Below, one piece after another: positions 5,297 to 7,437 of a DNA stretch of 7,437 nt. How positions within the stretch are numbered: the first letter of the stretch is position 1; each line of letters begins with the position of its first letter. The stretch comes from Deltaproteobacteria bacterium (GTDB taxonomy: Bacteria > Desulfobacterota > Binatia > UBA9968): contig JAJONK010000288.1 of assembly GCA_021323355.1 (NCBI GenBank), forward strand, positions 1 through 7,437, given 5' to 3'. Under the pieces are notes generated by a model, which saw nothing but the letters and a program-made list of their open reading frames with translations, did not search any database and was not told the DNA's origin. A program made the position numbers and the translations under genes.

Positions 5297-5848
5297 TTAA
5301 CTGCGCAAAGTGCTAAATCCCAACGTTAGCCGCTGGCGCACCAAATCCACCGCTCCTTCGGCATCGGCGCGATGCTCGCCGGCCCTGGCGCCGCCGCTTG
5401 GATGATGGGGAATTTCCACCAATGGAAGCGTAGCGAGCCCAAAGAACTTCGCTTCGGTCTTGGCCAGCTCCATGAAAATCGATTGACACAGAGTAACTGT
5501 CGGCTTTCCTTTTTTTTGTAGCTCGATGGCGTCGTGGACACTCCACGACGTGCACGACCCTCAAGCTCCCAGACCGGTGATCACCGCATCACACCGGCTG
5601 ACAAATTCCTCTATAATCGGTCTGGGCGCTCCCTGCATATGCGAAGGCTTCGTCTTAAAAACTACTTCCGCTGTTTGAAATTTTTCCCGCATCAACTTCG
5701 CCAATTCTTGAAACATCGCCGTGGAATTTGATTGGCCATTGTCGATAATGCCAATCACCTTTCCTTTCAGCGAATCCAACCCCCGCATCAGAGGCCGCTC
5801 TTCGGGATTTACAGTGGCTCTTGGGTCAAGCATCTTGAGCATTGCCAT
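5297..5848 (-). CDS. UGSC-family selenoprotein with in-frame UGA (Sec96)
   Basis: One reading frame crosses a TGA at 5561-5563 to a TAA at 5297-5299. Read as selenocysteine, the protein is 183 residues and contains VITGLGA-U-GSCTSWSVHDA: the UGSC motif (U96, G97, S98, C99) that names a selenoprotein family found in metagenomic surveys. The frame makes family-like sense on both sides: MLKMLDP, then LKGKVIGIIDNGQSNS (28-42), CDAVITGLGA before the site, and IELQKKGKPTVTLCQSIFME with FFGLATLPLVEIPHHPSG after it. A 9-bp stem-loop stands 10 nt after the UGA. U96 and C99 form a UxxC redox pair, suggesting thiol/selenol oxidoreduction; the substrate is unknown. The chosen ATG (5846-5848) has AGGAGG ten nt upstream; an ATG at 5951-5953 would add 35 residues. 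Some family members use Cys here, so a real stop would be the alternative, less likely given the intact downstream frame. Confidence 0.88.
5530..5563 (-). promoter_or_regulatory. Candidate bacterial SECIS element with the Sec UGA
   Basis: Ten nucleotides after the UGA (5561-5563), the minus strand has CGTCGTGGA (5550-5542), a GTG loop, and TCCACGACG (5538-5530): a perfect 9-bp stem. The apical G-U starts about 20 nt after the UGA, close to the spacing of the SelB-binding hairpin in E. coli fdhF (from memory). All of it lies in coding sequence, as bacterial SECIS elements do. SelB binding is inference. Confidence 0.75.
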
Positions 5849-6224
5849 TGGACTGCATCCTCCTAAGTGACCAGGTGTGTTTGTGAGACTCTCATACAAG
5901 AACTCGCGTAAAGAATTTTTCAGTTGTTCGTCCGTTATATGCAAGTCATCCATGCGCCGCAACCGTTAGGTCGAATCATCGGGATGGACAAACATCGACC
6001 GGATCCGAGGGATCGCGCAGTTAATGATCGCCGGCCGCTTCCCACACATCGCTGCATTTTAGATTTGATGATGCTTAAAGAAGCAACGAACCTAATTACC
6101 GGGTGGATACGAAATTACTAGTCGTTATCGATTCTAAAATTCTATGACGATAGTCGCAGGCAGCCCGCCTAAGTGGAGTTGGAATAGATAAGCAGCCGCG
6201 GAGCAATAACTGATCCGGCTCAAT
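5849..6224. other. Spacer between the reductase-like gene and the selenoprotein
   Basis: 376 bp with no independent gene that I can support. The part at 5849-5953 is open in the selenoprotein frame and would read MDDLHITDEQLKNSLREFLY, then ESLTNTPGHLGGCSP, so it could be an N-terminal extension or an mRNA leader. I see no tRNA, terminator or clear sigma-70 promoter pair. TTCTAAAATTCTA near 6131-6143 is a short direct repeat of unknown meaning. Confidence 0.6.
5859..5864 (-). promoter_or_regulatory. Ribosome-binding site deciding the selenoprotein start
   Basis: AGGAGG on the minus strand, 10 nt before the ATG at 5846-5848. No comparable site precedes the upstream ATG (5951-5953) or the TTG at 5960-5962, so the shorter protein is favoured. 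Confidence 0.65.
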
Positions 6225-7073
6225 TCAAATATTCGTAAGGTACCGGTGCGCCGCCACCGCTGCGGTAACGCCATCCCCAGCCGCGCTTGCAAGTTGTCCG
6301 GCATTTCCTTGCCGCGCCGATCCGACGGCGAAGAGTCCAGGCACGGTGGTCTGCATATGAATGTCCACCGGCGCATGCCCGATCGGGTCCAGCTCCACGA
6401 GATTCTTCAAAAGACTCGTCTCAGGTTCGAACCCAATGGCGACAAATACGCCGGCAACCGGGACATGAGTTCCATCACCCAAGCGTAGTGATTCGATCGA
6501 ATGGTTACCGGAAATTTCTTCAAGCGTCGCATTTGCGACAAACTCGATCTTCGGATTCTCTCGCGCGCGGCGCAATAGAGTTTCGCTGGCGATAGGCGTT
6601 GCCCCTTGAAGGATGATGGTGACCCGTGAGGCAATCTTCGAAAGATACAAGGCTTCATCGAGAGCGGTATCACCGCCGCCAACGACTGCCACAGGCTGGT
6701 CCCGGAAGAATGCACCGTCGCAAGTAGCACAGCGGGAAACGCCCCGGCCTTCGAATTCGGCTTCTCCCTTGATTCCGAGAACCCGGTGATTGCCCCCTGT
6801 CGCAACGATCACGGTCTTGGCTTGAATCGGTTCCTCCGCCGTAGCCAACTGGAACCCGTCTCCCTCGATCTTAATGCCGGTCATTTCCAAGTATTGCATC
6901 TTTGCGCCGAGCTTTAGCGCTTGCATGCGCACTTGCGACACCAAGTCAGCACCCAAAACACCGTCCGGGAAGCCCGGATAATTCTCGATCTGATCGGCGT
7001 TGACAATCTGCCCGCCAAACATCTGCCGTTCGGCAAGGAAAACCGTAATAATGACAATTTCGTAAGTGTACAT
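6225..7073 (-). CDS. Thioredoxin-reductase-like flavoprotein lacking the N-terminal FAD glycine motif
   Basis: A 282-residue relative of bacterial thioredoxin reductases, which are about 310 residues. CATCDG (C115, C118) is the redox disulfide, and VAVVGGGDTALDEALYL (128-144) is the pyridine-nucleotide Rossmann loop. FGGQIVNADQIENYPGFPDG (19-38) and ASAAGDGVTAAVAA near the end are typical. Three things are abnormal. The GxGxxG loop expected after YEIVII is missing: residues 5-16 read EIVIITVFLAER, as if 20-25 codons were deleted in frame. The FAD-binding GD near the end is GS (LFAVGSARQGNAGQ). The HRR NADPH-phosphate motif is replaced by LQG after VTII. FAD binding as written is therefore doubtful. 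Start is ATG 7071-7073 with AGGAAA upstream. It precedes the selenoprotein gene and is a plausible electron donor if functional. Confidence 0.88.
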   Translation of the reverse strand: MYTYEIVIITVFLAERQMFGGQIVNADQIENYPGFPDGVLGADLVSQVRMQALKLGAKMQYLEMTGIKIEGDGFQLATAEEPIQAKTVIVATGGNHRVLGIKGEAEFEGRGVSRCATCDGAFFRDQPVAVVGGGDTALDEALYLSKIASRVTIILQGATPIASETLLRRARENPKIEFVANATLEEISGNHSIESLRLGDGTHVPVAGVFVAIGFEPETSLLKNLVELDPIGHAPVDIHMQTTVPGLFAVGSARQGNAGQLASAAGDGVTAAVAAHRYLTNI

Positions 7074-7437
7074 AGGAATCTATTTCCTGCTGAAAGCCTG
7101 TTTTACAATGGGTTCGAGCTTTCAATATCCGCCGGTTTCACGACCTCCGAAACGTTTTTAACGATTTGAACTGTTTGAAACGGCTTGAACGCACTTGCTT
7201 CATCGATACAGCGCGTCGATATAGCCGAACCTGTCCAGCGAGAACGGAGATACACTTAGTCCCGTCGGCTTGGCATTCTTCACGGCATTCGCATGGCAAG
7301 ATCATCCGAGATAGTTTTGAATCCTCCCAGCGTCTGACATTTGAATGAAACTTTGCAGCAACCGATACAGCAAGTTTGTCAGAACCTCTATCGATCACCT
7401 TTACGATTTCCGCGCGCCCAACAAACTAAGCCGTCAC
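7074..7437. other. Region without a confident gene at the right edge
   Basis: 364 bp. Minus-strand and plus-strand openings of 60-86 codons exist here, but their peptides are basic, cysteine-scattered and show no family pattern. It contains the reductase ribosome site (AGGAAA just above 7074) and short degenerate repeats around 7151-7190. A promoter for the leftward genes would be expected here; I cannot point to a convincing one. Confidence 0.6.
7151..7190. repeat. Degenerate 9-10 bp tandem repeat
   Basis: Successive units on the plus strand read AACGTTTTTA, ACGATTTGA, ACTGTTTGA and AACGGCTTGA, then a partial ACG, a loose consensus of ACGGTTTGA. The copies are imperfect and few. It lies 5' of the reductase gene. 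Confidence 0.45.

Noticed and set aside
5561..5563. TGA taken as a true stop or a nonsense mutation making the gene a pseudogene.
   Set aside because: It falls exactly at the U of UGSC, the downstream frame is intact to a TAA, and a SECIS-like hairpin follows.
5313..5564. Two overlapping minus-strand openings (83 and 71 codons) in the second half of the selenoprotein gene.
   Set aside because: Both are in other frames than the UGSC reading. The selenoprotein frame after the UGA gives family-like sequence, these do not.
7138..7398. 86-codon minus-strand opening at the right edge, and the nearby edge peptide reading DGLV in one frame and VGRAEIVKVIDR in the next.
   Set aside because: No recognisable domain. 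The edge peptides could be the end of a frameshifted gene, but too little lies in the window to support it.

Overview
All credible genes lie on the minus strand, so the window reads right to left. The family mix suggests an uncultivated soil, sediment or water bacterium of the deltaproteobacterial, Binatota or Tectomicrobia kind. The basis is a CaiB/BaiF CoA-transferase, an acyl-CoA dehydrogenase, a hydroxycinnamoyl-CoA hydratase-like crotonase and an orphan NMT1/THI5-like binding protein beside a UGSC-family selenoprotein. No taxonomic marker gene is present, so this placement is inference.

Layout in transcription order: 7437-7074, no confident gene; 7073-6225, a thioredoxin-reductase-like protein with the redox CATCDG motif but no N-terminal FAD-binding glycine motif; 6224-5849, a spacer; 5848-5297, a UGSC-family selenoprotein with an in-frame UGA at 5561-5563 and a 9-bp stem-loop 10 nt downstream; 5246-4839, a DUF559 nuclease gene bounded by inverted hairpin repeats; 4771-3704, a conserved protein of unknown function; 3707-3542, what looks like a broken small gene; 3525-2572, a periplasmic binding protein whose C-terminus is shifted by a 31-bp tandem duplication; 2419-1676, a crotonase with a damaged C-terminus; 1534-371, an acyl-CoA dehydrogenase; 370-249, a 122-bp imperfect palindrome; 224-1, the start of a CoA-transferase.

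The left half looks like a CoA-thioester catabolic set: uptake by the binding protein, activation by the CoA-transferase, then dehydrogenation and hydration (or retro-aldol cleavage) of the acyl-CoA. The right half looks like a thiol/selenol redox module: selenoprotein, thioredoxin-reductase-like protein and the conserved protein. The most noteworthy item is the UGA-recoded gene, which standard gene calling would end at 5561, losing the 87 residues after Sec.

Three genes carry visible insertion or deletion damage (binding protein, crotonase, reductase), and a fourth small locus looks decayed. The sequence alone cannot separate true gene decay from assembly error; the exact 31-bp duplication is compatible with either.
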